Positions 16,402-24,123 of a DNA stretch of 64,000 bases are shown here, one piece after another. Made by a program: the position numbers and the translations under genes. Origin of the DNA: Avichristensenella sp031550535 (GTDB taxonomy: Bacteria; Bacillota; Clostridia; Christensenellales; Aristaeellaceae); NCBI GenBank assembly GCA_031550535.1, contig JAVBOM010000007.1, positions 1 to 64,000 on the forward strand, written 5' to 3'. Every line of letters starts with the position of its first letter. Position 1 is the stretch's first letter. The notes below the pieces were generated by a model. It was not told the origin of the DNA, did no database searches, and saw only the letters and a program-made list of their open reading frames with translations.

Positions 16402-16536
16402 ATGGAAATTCACGTCAACCCGGATGAACGCCGCCTGCAGGTGAACGACTTCACGGTCGAAACCATGGCGGAGTGCCGCGCATTCTGGCAGGATCTGCAG
16501 GGCAAATACCCTGGCTATGAGATCGACTTTTGCTAG
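16402..16536 (+). CDS. N-terminal fragment of a MITE-split acetyltransferase gene
   Basis: 44 codons starting MEIHVNPDERRL with an excellent ribosome site (GGAGGTGAT 8 bases upstream). The stop TAG at 16534-16536 consists of a TA target dinucleotide plus the first G of the MITE. If the MITE and one TA are removed, codon 44 (TGC) continues in frame with TAC at 16696 into the downstream fragment. This is therefore the start of a broken gene rather than an independent small protein, although it is probably still translated. Confidence 0.75.
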   Translation: MEIHVNPDERRLQVNDFTVETMAECRAFWQDLQGKYPGYEIDFC

Positions 16537-16695
16537 GGGCTGTTTCAAAAAGCTACATCATGCAAACCGGGCGTCTTTTCCGGCATCTCCGCGTCGTTTT
16601 CCGCTCAGCGTAGCGCTGCTACGCCTCGCTCCAACTCCTTGATCTGCCGAAAAATCCGCTCCGGCCTGCACGATTTCCATTTTTGAAACATGCCC
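16536..16695. mobile_element. 160-bp MITE with TA target duplication
   Basis: Terminal inverted repeats GGGGCTGTTTCAAAAA (16536-16551) and TTTTTGAAACATGCCC (16680-16695) match at 14 of 16 positions. TA flanks both ends (16534-16535 and 16696-16697), the signature of IS630/Tc1-mariner-type insertion. The inside is a long imperfect palindrome around GCGTAGCGCTGCTACGC, shared with 1-112. It has no coding capacity, so a transposase must be supplied elsewhere. Confidence 0.8.
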
Positions 16696-17265
16696 TACCG
16701 CAATTGCGCGGTTCCGCGCGATTTCATGCGGGCGGTCGGCGCTGCGCCGCTCGAATCCTGCGTGGAGACGCGGCTGTCGCCAGCGAGCTTCACCCCGGTA
16801 TTTTCGCGCGAAACCCTTTCTCCCGTCACGGAAAACAACTTCGCCGCCTTCCGCGCGATCCACGACCGCGCGAATCCGGCTATGTACTGGACCGGCGACC
16901 GTGTGGCCCGCGACCTGCGCCGCTGGCACATTCTGCTGTGCGGAAACAGCGGCGGCGCTGATTTGGAAAACGGTCGCCACAAGGGGATTCCGCCAGAAAT
17001 TCCCACCTCATATGTCATGATGAGCCTCTGGGGCGACGTGCCGGAGATTTTCGCGGTGGAAGCGGCGGACGCGCGGGAGGGCGCGGCGCTGCTGACGGCG
17101 GTAGCGGAATACGCGTTCGCGGCGGGCAAGGCGTCCGTGCTGAACATGGTGGACGATAGCTCCGCCATGCGCCTGGAGGCCGCCCGGCTGACCGGATTCG
17201 CACCCTGCGGCACGTACGCGGCGTATCGCGGGGTGGTCGGGGAATGGGTGGCCGGCGGGGTGTGA
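16690..17265 (+). CDS. C-terminal fragment of the split GNAT-like acetyltransferase
   Basis: 191 codons from an ATG that lies inside the right terminal repeat of the MITE, with no ribosome site, so translation is doubtful. The C-terminal half resembles an N-acetyltransferase core (MMSLWGDVPEIFAVEA, LLTAVAEYAFAAGKASVLNMVDD, LTGFAPCGTYAAYRG). Residues about 88-107 (GGADLENGRHKGIPPEIPTS) are encoded by a PE copy that replaces the strand before YVMMSL. Family assignment rests on pattern only. Confidence 0.6.
   Translation: MPYRNCAVPRDFMRAVGAAPLESCVETRLSPASFTPVFSRETLSPVTENNFAAFRAIHDRANPAMYWTGDRVARDLRRWHILLCGNSGGADLENGRHKGIPPEIPTSYVMMSLWGDVPEIFAVEAADAREGAALLTAVAEYAFAAGKASVLNMVDDSSAMRLEAARLTGFAPCGTYAAYRGVVGEWVAGGV
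16951..17006 (+). repeat. PE element, variant A, in frame in the GNAT-like gene
   Basis: GGCGGCGCTGATTTGG..CGGTCGCC, then GGGGATTCCGCCAGAAATTCCC. Changes and a one-base length difference relative to consensus remove the stop codons this orientation normally has. Confidence 0.85.
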
Positions 17266-17322
17266 GGAACACAGCGCGAGGAATGAGGGGCGGCGGTCCG
17301 CGCCTGTTTGTCACGCGTTGAA

Positions 17323-17351
17323 GCGGGGCGGACGCGCGATGCGCGCCCCTA
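17323..17351. repeat. GCGCGATGCGCGC palindrome
   Basis: GGGGCGGACGCGCGATGCGC continuing GCCCC. Near-identical at 57385-57412 and related to 12264-12283 inside the DUF58 gene. Confidence 0.55.
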
Positions 17352-17418
17352 TGGCCGCACACCTGCCCACCCTGCGCGCTTCCTGCCCATAGCGCCTTGT
17401 CCTGAACGATCAAAACCC

Positions 17419-17447
17419 TTGACATTTTCCAGCAAATACCCGACAAT
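17419..17447 (+). promoter_or_regulatory. Promoter candidate for topB
   Basis: TTGACA, 17-base spacer, GACAAT; about 130 bases before the topB start, with a PE copy in the untranslated region. Confidence 0.55.
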
Positions 17448-17510
17448 GCAATGCGGCAAACCCACCCACCACCCCGCACCGGCGCGTCGCGATGCCGCGT
17501 CCGCGCCGAA

Positions 17511-17567
17511 GGGGAAGGATTCCCGGAGGAATCCGCTCATGGCGCCCGGTCTTCCGGATCGGCGCCG
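17511..17567 (-). repeat. PE element, variant A
   Basis: AAGGATTCC..GGAATCC, CTCATGGCGCCCGG, ending GGCGCCG. It abuts the topB ribosome site (AAAGGAG at 17568). Confidence 0.85.
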
Positions 17568-17578
17568 AAAGGAGAACC

Positions 17579-19753
17579 ATGTCCTACACGCTCGTTATCG
17601 CGGAAAAGCCCTCCGTCGCGCGGGACATCGCCCGTGTGCTCGGCTGCCGCGAGAAGGGGGACGGATACTACACCAGCGGTGATTATCGCGTCACCTGGGC
17701 CATCGGCCACCTCGTCTCCCTCGCGGAGCCGGAGGAAATCGACGAGAAATTCAAGAAGTGGCGCGCCCAGGACCTGCCCATCCTGCCCCCGGCTCTGCCC
17801 CTGAAGGTGCTGCCCAAGACAAAAACGCAATATAATGTAGTGAAGCGGCAAATGAACGCGAAGGACTGCGAAGGGCTGATCTGCGCCACGGACGCCGGAC
17901 GGGAGGGGGAACTGATTTTCCGGTACATCTACCGGATGGCCGGGTGTAAAAAGCCTTTTTCGCGCCTGTGGATCTCCAGCATGACGGACGAGGCGATCCG
18001 GGACGGCTTCGCGGCCATCCGCCCGGGCGCGCTGTATGACGCGCTGTACGAGAGCGCGCGTTGCCGCTCCGAAGCGGATTGGCTGGTGGGCATGAACGCG
18101 AGCCGGGCGTACACGCTGCGCTACGGCGCGCTGCTGTCCATCGGCCGCGTGCAGACGCCCACGCTGGCGCTGCTGGTGCGCCGCCATCACGAGATCACGG
18201 CGTTCAAGCCGGAGGACTACTGGACCGTCACGGCGGAGTTCGCGGGGGAGGACTCCTCGCGGACTCCCGCCCATGGCCCGGAATCTTCGGTTTCGGGCCA
18301 CAATGTCTACACCGGCCTCTGGCTCAACGAGCAGACCCGCGAAAAGCGCCTGCACACCGCGGATGCCGCGGAGGCCGTCGCCGCGAAGGTGCGCGGAAAG
18401 CCCGCCACCGTGGAATCCGTCGTCCGGGAAGAAAAGAAGGAGTGGCCACCGAACCTGTACGACCTGACGAGCCTCCAGCGTGACGCGAACCGCCTGCTCG
18501 GCTTCACCGCGCAAAAGACGCTGTCCGTCGCGCAGAAGCTGTACGAGGACTTCAAGCTCCTGACGTACCCGCGCACGGACAGCCGCCATTTGCCACGCGA
18601 TATGGCGGGCAAGACGCGCCAGGCCATTCAGGCACTGCCGGACACGTTCGCCGCGCACACCGCGCCGCTGCTCGCGCGGGACCGCCTCCCGATGCCGGGC
18701 CGCATCTTTGACGACGCGAAGGTGACGGACCACCACGCCATCATCCCGACCGGAAAGCGGGCGAACCTTGAAAACCTGCCGGAGGACGCGCGGGCGCTGT
18801 TTGATCTCGTGGCCAGACGGCTTATCGCCGCGTTCTACCCCGACCACCTCTACGACGCCGTGCGCGTGCTGACCCGGTCGGAGGGCGAGGCGTTCGAGAG
18901 CCTTGGGCGCGAAGTGCGCCAGGAGGGCTGGAAGGCCGTCTACAAAGACGCGCCGACAGCGAAGGCCAAGAAGAAGGGCGATGATGACGCCCAGACCCTT
19001 CCGAACCTGACGGAGGGCGAGCGCCGCACGGTCAAAAAAGCCACCGCCCGGGCCGACAAGACCAAGCCGCCCGCGCCGCACACGGACGCGTCCCTGCTGG
19101 CGGCGATGGAGCGCGCCGGGCGCGAGCTGGAAGACGACGCCCTGCGAGAGACCATGAAAGACAGCGGCCTGGGCACGCCCGCCACACGCGCCGCTATCAT
19201 CGAGCGGCTGCTCGCGGTCGGGTACGCCATCCGGCGCGGCCGCGCCATCCAGGCGACGGACAAGGGCGTGAAGCTCATCGCCGTGGTGCCGGAGGCGCTC
19301 GCCTCGCCGGAAACGACCGGCCAGTGGGAAAAGTCGCTCGCGGACATCGCCTTAGGAAGCGCGCTGCCGGATCCGTTCCTGGCCGGCATCCGGGAGCTCG
19401 CCGCGTCGCTTGTCGCGGGGGCCGCCGCCGCGCCTTCGGATGTGGAGTTTGAAAAGGAAGAAGGCAAGCGCGGCCGGGGCAAGGGCGCGGCGAAGCGGCC
19501 CGTTGCCATCGCGAAATGCCCGCTGTGCGGCCAGGGCGACGTGCTAGAGAACAGCAAGGCGTTCTACTGCTCGCGCTGGAAGGACGGTTGCGGGCTGAAA
19601 ATCTGGAAGGACTGCTGCCAGAAGGCGGGCGGGCCGCTTCTCACGCCCGCGCTGATCGCGCTCGCGCTTCGGGATGGCACCGTGCGCGGCAGCACCGGGA
19701 TCCTTGCGCATGATAAAGGGATTGTAAAATTTCAACCTATAAACAAACTGTGA
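17579..19753 (+). CDS. topB: DNA topoisomerase III (type IA) with a PE insertion
   Basis: 724 residues. TOPRIM domain with EKPSVA (8-13) and DAGREGE (about 105-111); catalytic Tyr in LLTYPRTDSRHL (about residue 327); C-terminal Cys pattern CPLCGQGDVLENSKAFYCSRW-x-GC forming a zinc ribbon, then a basic tail. Relaxes and decatenates DNA by single-strand passage. The start at 17579 has AAAGGAG; the frame reads back through a PE copy to 17492 but without a site. Residues about 225-241 (DSSRTPAHGPESSVSGHN) interrupt the usual strand before YTGLWLNE and are coded by a variant-B PE at 18251. Confidence 0.95.
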   Translation: MSYTLVIAEKPSVARDIARVLGCREKGDGYYTSGDYRVTWAIGHLVSLAEPEEIDEKFKKWRAQDLPILPPALPLKVLPKTKTQYNVVKRQMNAKDCEGLICATDAGREGELIFRYIYRMAGCKKPFSRLWISSMTDEAIRDGFAAIRPGALYDALYESARCRSEADWLVGMNASRAYTLRYGALLSIGRVQTPTLALLVRRHHEITAFKPEDYWTVTAEFAGEDSSRTPAHGPESSVSGHNVYTGLWLNEQTREKRLHTADAAEAVAAKVRGKPATVESVVREEKKEWPPNLYDLTSLQRDANRLLGFTAQKTLSVAQKLYEDFKLLTYPRTDSRHLPRDMAGKTRQAIQALPDTFAAHTAPLLARDRLPMPGRIFDDAKVTDHHAIIPTGKRANLENLPEDARALFDLVARRLIAAFYPDHLYDAVRVLTRSEGEAFESLGREVRQEGWKAVYKDAPTAKAKKKGDDDAQTLPNLTEGERRTVKKATARADKTKPPAPHTDASLLAAMERAGRELEDDALRETMKDSGLGTPATRAAIIERLLAVGYAIRRGRAIQATDKGVKLIAVVPEALASPETTGQWEKSLADIALGSALPDPFLAGIRELAASLVAGAAAAPSDVEFEKEEGKRGRGKGAAKRPVAIAKCPLCGQGDVLENSKAFYCSRWKDGCGLKIWKDCCQKAGGPLLTPALIALALRDGTVRGSTGILAHDKGIVKFQPINKL
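18251..18301 (-). repeat. PE element, variant B, in frame in topB
   Basis: GACTCCTCGCGGACTC (a decayed GATTCC..GGAATC hairpin), then ATGGCCCGGAATCTTCGG and CGGGCCA. Same variant as the leuS copies, opposite orientation. Confidence 0.8.
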
Positions 19754-19768
19754 ACACTGCATTCAAAT

Positions 19769-19797
19769 TTGCGCACTTTTCGCGTTTATGGTATACT
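19769..19797 (+). promoter_or_regulatory. Promoter candidate before the gene at 19868
   Basis: TTGCGC, 17-base spacer, TATACT preceded by TGG (extended -10), in an AT-rich gap after topB. Confidence 0.6.
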
Positions 19798-19867
19798 AAG
19801 GCGGCCTGGAAGAATGTCCGGGCACAACCCCTGGTATAATCACGATTTTGTAAGGCGAGGTTGAGGC

Positions 19868-20377
19868 ATGACGATGCTGCACGGAGACACCGACCGGCGG
19901 CGCAACGCGGACGGCATCCGCCGCGCGTGGATTGGGCTGGGCGCGCTGACAGCCGTATGGGCTGTTCTGGTTATCGCGTCACTCATCTGGCGCGACGCTT
20001 CCTATATGCATAACGTGAACGAGCAAACCAGCCAGATCGTCACCATCGGCGTGACGCTTCTGTGGGGCGCGCTCGGTATTTTCTTCTGGAGCATGAAGCT
20101 CACCCCGCTGCTGTGCTACCGAAAATACCTGAAAGAAATTACCTCGGGCCTTTCCAGGGACGTGACGGGGGTCGTCGTTCGTTTTGATGATACCACCACG
20201 TTCCGCGACGGATTGTCCTTTTACGCGCTGGTCGTCGACATCGGCGATACGGGCGATCCGGAGGACGAGCGCCTGCTGTACTGGGACGCCCAGCTCGCGC
20301 GGCCGGACATCAGGCCGGGGGAGCGGGTCTCCGTCACGGCGCATGGAAATGATATGATCGGGCTTACCACGCTGTAG
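19868..20377 (+). CDS. Hypothetical two-span membrane protein
   Basis: 169 residues. Membrane segments at about 20-42 and 56-76; a cytoplasmic or extracytoplasmic domain of about 90 residues follows (DVTGVVVRFDDTTTFRDGLSFYALVVDIGD... ERVSVTAHGNDMIGL), probably a small beta barrel. No family recognised. GGCGAGG precedes the ATG. 15 bases before the next gene, so probably cotranscribed. Confidence 0.65.
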   Translation: MTMLHGDTDRRRNADGIRRAWIGLGALTAVWAVLVIASLIWRDASYMHNVNEQTSQIVTIGVTLLWGALGIFFWSMKLTPLLCYRKYLKEITSGLSRDVTGVVVRFDDTTTFRDGLSFYALVVDIGDTGDPEDERLLYWDAQLARPDIRPGERVSVTAHGNDMIGLTTL

Positions 20378-20392
20378 GCCGGAAAGGGTATT

Positions 20393-20764
20393 ATGCCGAC
20401 TACCCCGAAAAAAACGATGGTCTGCGTGACCGTACAAAAGACCTGCGAGCGCCTCATCCGCGAGGGCGCCAAGCAGGCGGGCGGCGCGGGGCTCAGCGTT
20501 GTGCACGTGGCCAGAAACGGCGCAAAGCTCCTGGGCGGCGGCACGGAGGGCGAGGCGCTGGAATACCTGTTCCGCATCGCCCGCGAATACGGCGCAGAAA
20601 TGGAAATGATCCGCGCGGAGGACGTCGTCGAGACGGTTGTGGACCTTGTGAAGCAGAACAGCATCGAGTGCGTGGTCGTCGGCGCGGGCGGCACGTCTGG
20701 CGCGTACGACTTCTCCGGACAGATCCGCGCGCGCATGCCGGGCGTCGCGATCGTGGTGGCGTAG
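20393..20764 (+). CDS. Universal-stress-protein-like domain protein
   Basis: 123 residues, a single Rossmann-like alpha/beta domain. It starts KTMVCVTVQKTCERLIREGA and has alternating strands (LSVVHVA, CVVVGAGGTSG, VAIVVA), as in Usp and the Usp-like part of KdpD. The GGTSGAYDFSGQI stretch fits the nucleotide-loop position, though the classical G-2x-G-9x-G(S/T) is incomplete. AAAGGG precedes the ATG. Confidence 0.7.
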   Translation: MPTTPKKTMVCVTVQKTCERLIREGAKQAGGAGLSVVHVARNGAKLLGGGTEGEALEYLFRIAREYGAEMEMIRAEDVVETVVDLVKQNSIECVVVGAGGTSGAYDFSGQIRARMPGVAIVVA

Positions 20765-20991
20765 CGCCGCCCATAGGCAGCTAAGGCTGGGCTTTCGTGA
20801 GTAATCCCCGTATGGAGCCCGTTTTTTCGAAACAACGCGCCTCGCTGGTGATCGCTGTCAAACCGTCAAACAATTGACAAACCCCGAAAGGGAAGGAAAC
20901 CGACGTATTTATCGTACCTATACTATAGGACATACAGGACCACTGGCGGCGCGGGCTTCCCGGGCATCGCGCCGCTGGATCATCAGGAGGT

Positions 20992-21029
20992 GGGGTTCCC
21001 TTCGGAATCCCCTCACGGCTGCAACGCCG
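20992..21029 (-). repeat. Partial PE element
   Basis: GGGGTTCCCTTCGGAATCCCC hairpin, then CTCACGGC. The second hairpin is unrecognisable. Lies 30 bases upstream of the gene at 21059. Confidence 0.5.
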
Positions 21030-21058
21030 ATAACGCCCGGGATGCGGAGGATCAAGGT

Positions 21059-22408
21059 ATGGCCAGTCGCAATCAGTACACCTATACGCCCGGCTACGGC
21101 ATGAACAACAGGCCGGGCCAGGCCAGAAACACGACCCCGCGGCCTGCGGGCGCGCCCGGGCGGCCGGTGGGTCAGCCTGTCCGCGTCACGCCGCAGCCGC
21201 AGCGCCCCGGCGCGCCGCGCAGGCAGGACGCGCAGGTGGCTGTCAAGCGGCCCGCGGGCGACACCGCGATTTTGACGCTGCTGTTCATCGTCGCGCCCAT
21301 CACGGGCGTGCTCGGCGTGTTTTTTGATACGTTCCTGTGGGTATTCATCTGTGTGGCGGTTGTGGCGCTGGCGGCCATGTGGGCGCTTCGGTGCTTTGAG
21401 CCACGCGGGCGCGCCTTTGTCAGCGGCATTCTGATCGTGCTGATGGCCGTCGCGCTGATTGCCGCGTTCATCGATTCTTCGCAGGGCGACCAGAAGGGCT
21501 ACTTCCCCACGTATGGCGATCCGGCCACCGGGGGAAACCTGTCCGGCGGCAGCACCCTTCCCAGCGCGAACCCGACCTTCCCCGGCATGACATCGCCCAC
21601 GGAAGCGCCGGCAGTGGACACGCCCCCGGCGCAGCAGCCGTCCGGCGTCACCGCCGCAAACTCTGGCGTTGTCGCCGCCAACAGCGGCATGGTCGCGGCC
21701 ACCGCGCCGCCCGCGGAGCAGCCCCAGACCGGCACCGATCCCGCCGCCGTGGACCCGGCAGGCGTACCGGCTGGCAGCGGCCAGGCGGGTGTGAACGCCG
21801 CGAGCCTTGGCGGGGCCGAAGCCGCGCTGGCCAACTACATGGAGATGTGGATACAGCAGAACTACGAGGGCATGGTGCAGTACACCACGACCGACTGGCA
21901 GAAATTGCAGGGCGTGCCCGCGCGGCAGCTCAGTTGGAACCACGCCGGCTGGATCCTCAATAAATACACGATTACCCCAGGTACGTACACGCCCTCGGCG
22001 GATTCCGCCACGATCAAGGTCACCGCGGAGCTGACGCAGAACACCAGCTCAAAGAAAGATATGACGAAGGAGTTCAGCGCCATCGTGTTCAATCCCGGCG
22101 GCGCGGGCACGTGGCTGGTGGACCCGGATTCCATGCGCTCGGGCGTCGAAGTGACCGCGCCCACGCCGGCCCCCGACAGCGCGGGCGGCACGGATGTTGT
22201 CCAGCCCGCCGCCGATCCGACGACCGCGCCGGGCACAAAGCTCTGGTACAACTCCGACGGCGGCTCGTTCTACCACCTGGAGGAGAAGTGTTCGTCCATC
22301 AACGCCAAGAACTATAAGTTCATGAAGTCGTTCAAGTTCTCGGAGCTTGGTGACACGAAGTATTCCAAGCTGAAGGCGTGCCCGACGTGCAAAGCGCCGT
22401 CGAAATAG
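21059..22408 (+). CDS. Membrane protein with Pro/Gln-rich ends and a C-terminal Cys/His motif
   Basis: 449 residues. A cytoplasmic Pro/Arg/Gln-rich N-terminus (1-65), three membrane segments (about 72-160), a long Ala/Pro/Thr-rich linker (165-255), then an extracytoplasmic domain starting LANYMEMWIQQNYEGMVQYTT that resembles an NTF2-like/DUF4878-type lumenal fold. The last 55 residues hold GGSFYHLEEKC...KLKACPTCK, a probable metal site of one His and three Cys. A similar end is found in the protein at 29360. The start at 21059 has GGAGG 8 bases upstream. Confidence 0.7.
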   Translation: MASRNQYTYTPGYGMNNRPGQARNTTPRPAGAPGRPVGQPVRVTPQPQRPGAPRRQDAQVAVKRPAGDTAILTLLFIVAPITGVLGVFFDTFLWVFICVAVVALAAMWALRCFEPRGRAFVSGILIVLMAVALIAAFIDSSQGDQKGYFPTYGDPATGGNLSGGSTLPSANPTFPGMTSPTEAPAVDTPPAQQPSGVTAANSGVVAANSGMVAATAPPAEQPQTGTDPAAVDPAGVPAGSGQAGVNAASLGGAEAALANYMEMWIQQNYEGMVQYTTTDWQKLQGVPARQLSWNHAGWILNKYTITPGTYTPSADSATIKVTAELTQNTSSKKDMTKEFSAIVFNPGGAGTWLVDPDSMRSGVEVTAPTPAPDSAGGTDVVQPAADPTTAPGTKLWYNSDGGSFYHLEEKCSSINAKNYKFMKSFKFSELGDTKYSKLKACPTCKAPSK

Positions 22409-22439
22409 GGCGCTGGGGGATAAGTTCGCGATATAACGG

Positions 22440-22470
22440 GAAGCTGCCGGCAACGGTAGCTTCTTTAATG
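22440..22470 (+). terminator. Intrinsic terminator
   Basis: GAAGCT-CCGG..CGG-AGCTTC followed by TTTAATG, about 30 bases after the stop at 22408. Confidence 0.6.
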
Positions 22471-22506
22471 TATTGTTTTATTGGCGCGCTGAGGTTAAGA
22501 AGGGTG

Positions 22507-22535
22507 TTGACGGTGCAAGGCGATGGGCTGCAATA
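22507..22535 (+). promoter_or_regulatory. Possible promoter for an antisense RNA
   Basis: TTGACG, 17-base spacer, GCAATA on the plus strand, pointing towards the toxin gene on the opposite strand. A transcript from here would be antisense to the 3' part of the toxin mRNA. The -10 is weak. Confidence 0.35.
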
Positions 22536-22779
22536 GAGCAGGAAGAAAGATGCTTCCAGGGTGGACGCAACCCCGACAAGCGTTCCCAAAGGTACGGCCC
22601 GTAGTGTCGGCTACAGGCGGTTCGCTTTATCTATCGGTTCTGCAGCTTTGCGGCTGTGGTCAATAACACAATGACAGTGAAAACGACCATGAGGATTTCG
22701 TAGTCCCTTATGCGCATCACCGCCCGTTTGCGATGTGAACGCCTACGGATAGACGGCCACCCTGTAGTTCTTCCTGCTC
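22536..22779. other. Long-range complementary ends of the toxin transcript
   Basis: GAGCAGGAAGAA at 22536-22547 and its exact 12-base complement TTCTTCCTGCTC at 22768-22779 bracket the toxin ORF. In a minus-strand mRNA the 5' and 3' ends would pair, as in type I toxin mRNAs where such pairing hides the ribosome site. Confidence 0.6.
22631..22717 (-). CDS. Small hydrophobic toxin, putative Hol-Tox (type I TA) family
   Basis: 28 residues: MRIRDYEILMVVFT, a hydrophobic VIVLLTT stretch, and AAKLQNR. The start, with YE-x-LM-x3-F and a single membrane helix ending in Lys/Gln/Asn/Arg, matches the putative holin-like toxins found in many Firmicutes. GGGCGGTG precedes the ATG closely. Members are thought to be type I toxins silenced by an overlapping antisense RNA. 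Too short for routine gene calling; family assignment is by pattern. Confidence 0.6.
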   Translation of the reverse strand: MRIRDYEILMVVFTVIVLLTTAAKLQNR

Positions 22780-22828
22780 CGGTCATGGTGCAATACTACG
22801 GTCTAGTGCTGTCGATATTTACCATAAT

Positions 22829-22886
22829 GGTGGAGCTGATTCGAAGAATCGGACGCCATCGAGGGGATTTTGTTTGAAAACCCCAC
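22829..22886 (+). repeat. PE element, variant A
   Basis: GGTGGAGCTGATTCGAAGAA and TCGGACGCC, then GGGGATTTT..GAAAACCCC. Lies between the toxin locus and the rplM promoter. Confidence 0.8.
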
Positions 22887-22925
22887 CGCTTATAAAACAA
22901 ACCGCAATTTCCGCCATTCTTGTGC

Positions 22926-22954
22926 TTGACACACGCGCCGCGCTTTGATACAAT
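22926..22954 (+). promoter_or_regulatory. Promoter of rplM-rpsI
   Basis: TTGACA, 17-base spacer, TACAAT. Leaves a leader of about 170 bases that includes a PE copy. Confidence 0.8.
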
Positions 22955-23047
22955 GCAACTTGCGTCAATAGACTCCGCTAGCCCCGGGTCAATTGAAACA
23001 TCAAATCGAGGTGGCGCCTGACCAACGCGGCCTTATCCCCCGGTGAA

Positions 23048-23101
23048 GGCGCGGATTTGAAAAATCAGCGCCATAGAGGGATTCCGTAAGGAATCCTTTC
23101 C
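23048..23101 (+). repeat. PE element, variant A, in the rplM leader
   Basis: GGCGCGGATTTGAAAAATC and AGCGCC, then AGGGATTCC..GGAATCCTT. Transcribed in the 5' untranslated region 30 bases before rplM. Confidence 0.85.
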
Positions 23102-23131
23102 CCTGAAGATCAGATTTGGAGGAATTCACAC

Positions 23132-23563
23132 GTGAAAACGTTTATGGCCAACGCCGGAACCGTCGAGCGCAAGTGGTATGTCGTCGACGCCGAAGGCATG
23201 GTGCTCGGGCGCCTCGCCAGCCAGGTTGCGCACATCCTGCGCGGCAAGCATAAGCCCACCTTCACGCCCCACACGGATACGGGCGATCATGTCATCATTA
23301 TCAACGCGGATAAAATCGTTCTGACCGGCAAGAAGCTGGACCAGAAAATCTATTACCACCACACCGGCTATCCGGGCGGCCTCAAAGAGACGCCGTACCG
23401 TGTCCTGATGGACAAGAAGCCCGAGTTTGTCATCAAGCACGCCATCGTCGGCATGCTGCCCAAGGGCCCCTTGGGGCGCAAGATGGCCACAAAGCTCAGG
23501 GTGTACGCGGGTCCGGAGCACGAGCAGCAGGCGCAGAAGCCCGAAGTGCTCAAACTTTCTTGA
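23132..23563 (+). CDS. rplM: Ribosomal protein L13
   Basis: 143 residues, normal length, 50S subunit, early assembly protein binding 23S rRNA. Conserved KWYVVDAEGMVLGRLASQVA start and GMLPKGPLGRKMATKLRVYAG. GTG start with TTTGGAGG upstream. Paired with rpsI as usual, but the pair lies 24 kb from rplQ; in many Firmicutes it follows rplQ-ecfAAT-truA. Confidence 0.97.
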   Translation: MKTFMANAGTVERKWYVVDAEGMVLGRLASQVAHILRGKHKPTFTPHTDTGDHVIIINADKIVLTGKKLDQKIYYHHTGYPGGLKETPYRVLMDKKPEFVIKHAIVGMLPKGPLGRKMATKLRVYAGPEHEQQAQKPEVLKLS

Positions 23564-23583
23564 CGCGGTAGAGGAGGAGTATC

Positions 23584-23976
23584 ATGTCGCAGGTTCAATA
23601 TCAGGCCGTAGGCCGCCGCAAGAGCGCGGTCGCACGCGTTCGTCTCGTGCCGGGCGACGGCAAAATCGTCATCAACAGGCGGGAAATCGACAACTACTTC
23701 GGTCTGGAGACGCTCAAAATGACCGTCCGCCAGCCCCTGGTGCTGACCGAGACCATGTCCCGCTTCGATATTCTTGTCAATGTCCACGGCGGTGGCTTGA
23801 CCGGCCAGGCGGGCGCGATCCGCCACGGCATCTCCCGCTCGCTGTGCAAGGCGGACGCCGACCTTCGGCCCGCCCTCAAAAAGGAAGGCTTCCTCACGCG
23901 CGACCCGCGCATGAAGGAGCGCAAGAAGTACGGCCTCAAGGCCGCACGGCGCGCGCCGCAGTTCAGCAAGCGTTAA
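23584..23976 (+). CDS. rpsI: Ribosomal protein S9
   Basis: 130 residues. Ends in the universal KYGLKAARRAPQFSKR tail that reaches the P-site tRNA in the 30S subunit. 20 bases after rplM with GAGGAG, and followed by a strong terminator, so rplM-rpsI is a two-gene operon. Confidence 0.97.
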   Translation: MSQVQYQAVGRRKSAVARVRLVPGDGKIVINRREIDNYFGLETLKMTVRQPLVLTETMSRFDILVNVHGGGLTGQAGAIRHGISRSLCKADADLRPALKKEGFLTRDPRMKERKKYGLKAARRAPQFSKR

Positions 23977-23990
23977 TACATGGTCATGCG

Positions 23991-24016
23991 AAAATCCCCG
24001 CCTTGGCGGGGGTTTT
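23991..24016 (+). terminator. Intrinsic terminator of rplM-rpsI
   Basis: AAAATCCCCGCC, TT, GGCGGGGGTTTT: near-perfect stem with a T-run, 15 bases after the rpsI stop. Confidence 0.85.
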
Positions 24017-24045
24017 GCGTTATGCTCCGCCATCACAACTGACAA

Positions 24046-24103
24046 GGGAAGGATTCCTGGCGGAATCCTTCTAGGGCGCCCGATTTTTCAAATCAGCGCC
24101 GCC
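24046..24103 (-). repeat. PE element, variant A
   Basis: AAGGATTCCTGGCGGAATCC, GGGCGCCCGATTTTTC, AAATCAGCGCCGCC; close to consensus. Ends 4 bases before the ribosome site of the flavodoxin gene. Confidence 0.9.
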
Positions 24104-24123
24104 ACGAAGGAGGGCTACATGAA

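Larger units (their letters stand above)
16402..17265 (+). pseudogene. GNAT-like gene split by a MITE, also carrying a PE element
   Basis: Joining 16402-16533 to 16696-17265 restores an open frame of 233 residues. The join reads YEIDFC-YRNCAVPRDF. A second repeat (PE, 16951-17006) lies in frame further on. Two independent repeat insertions in one gene suggest it is under weak constraint. Confidence 0.7.
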
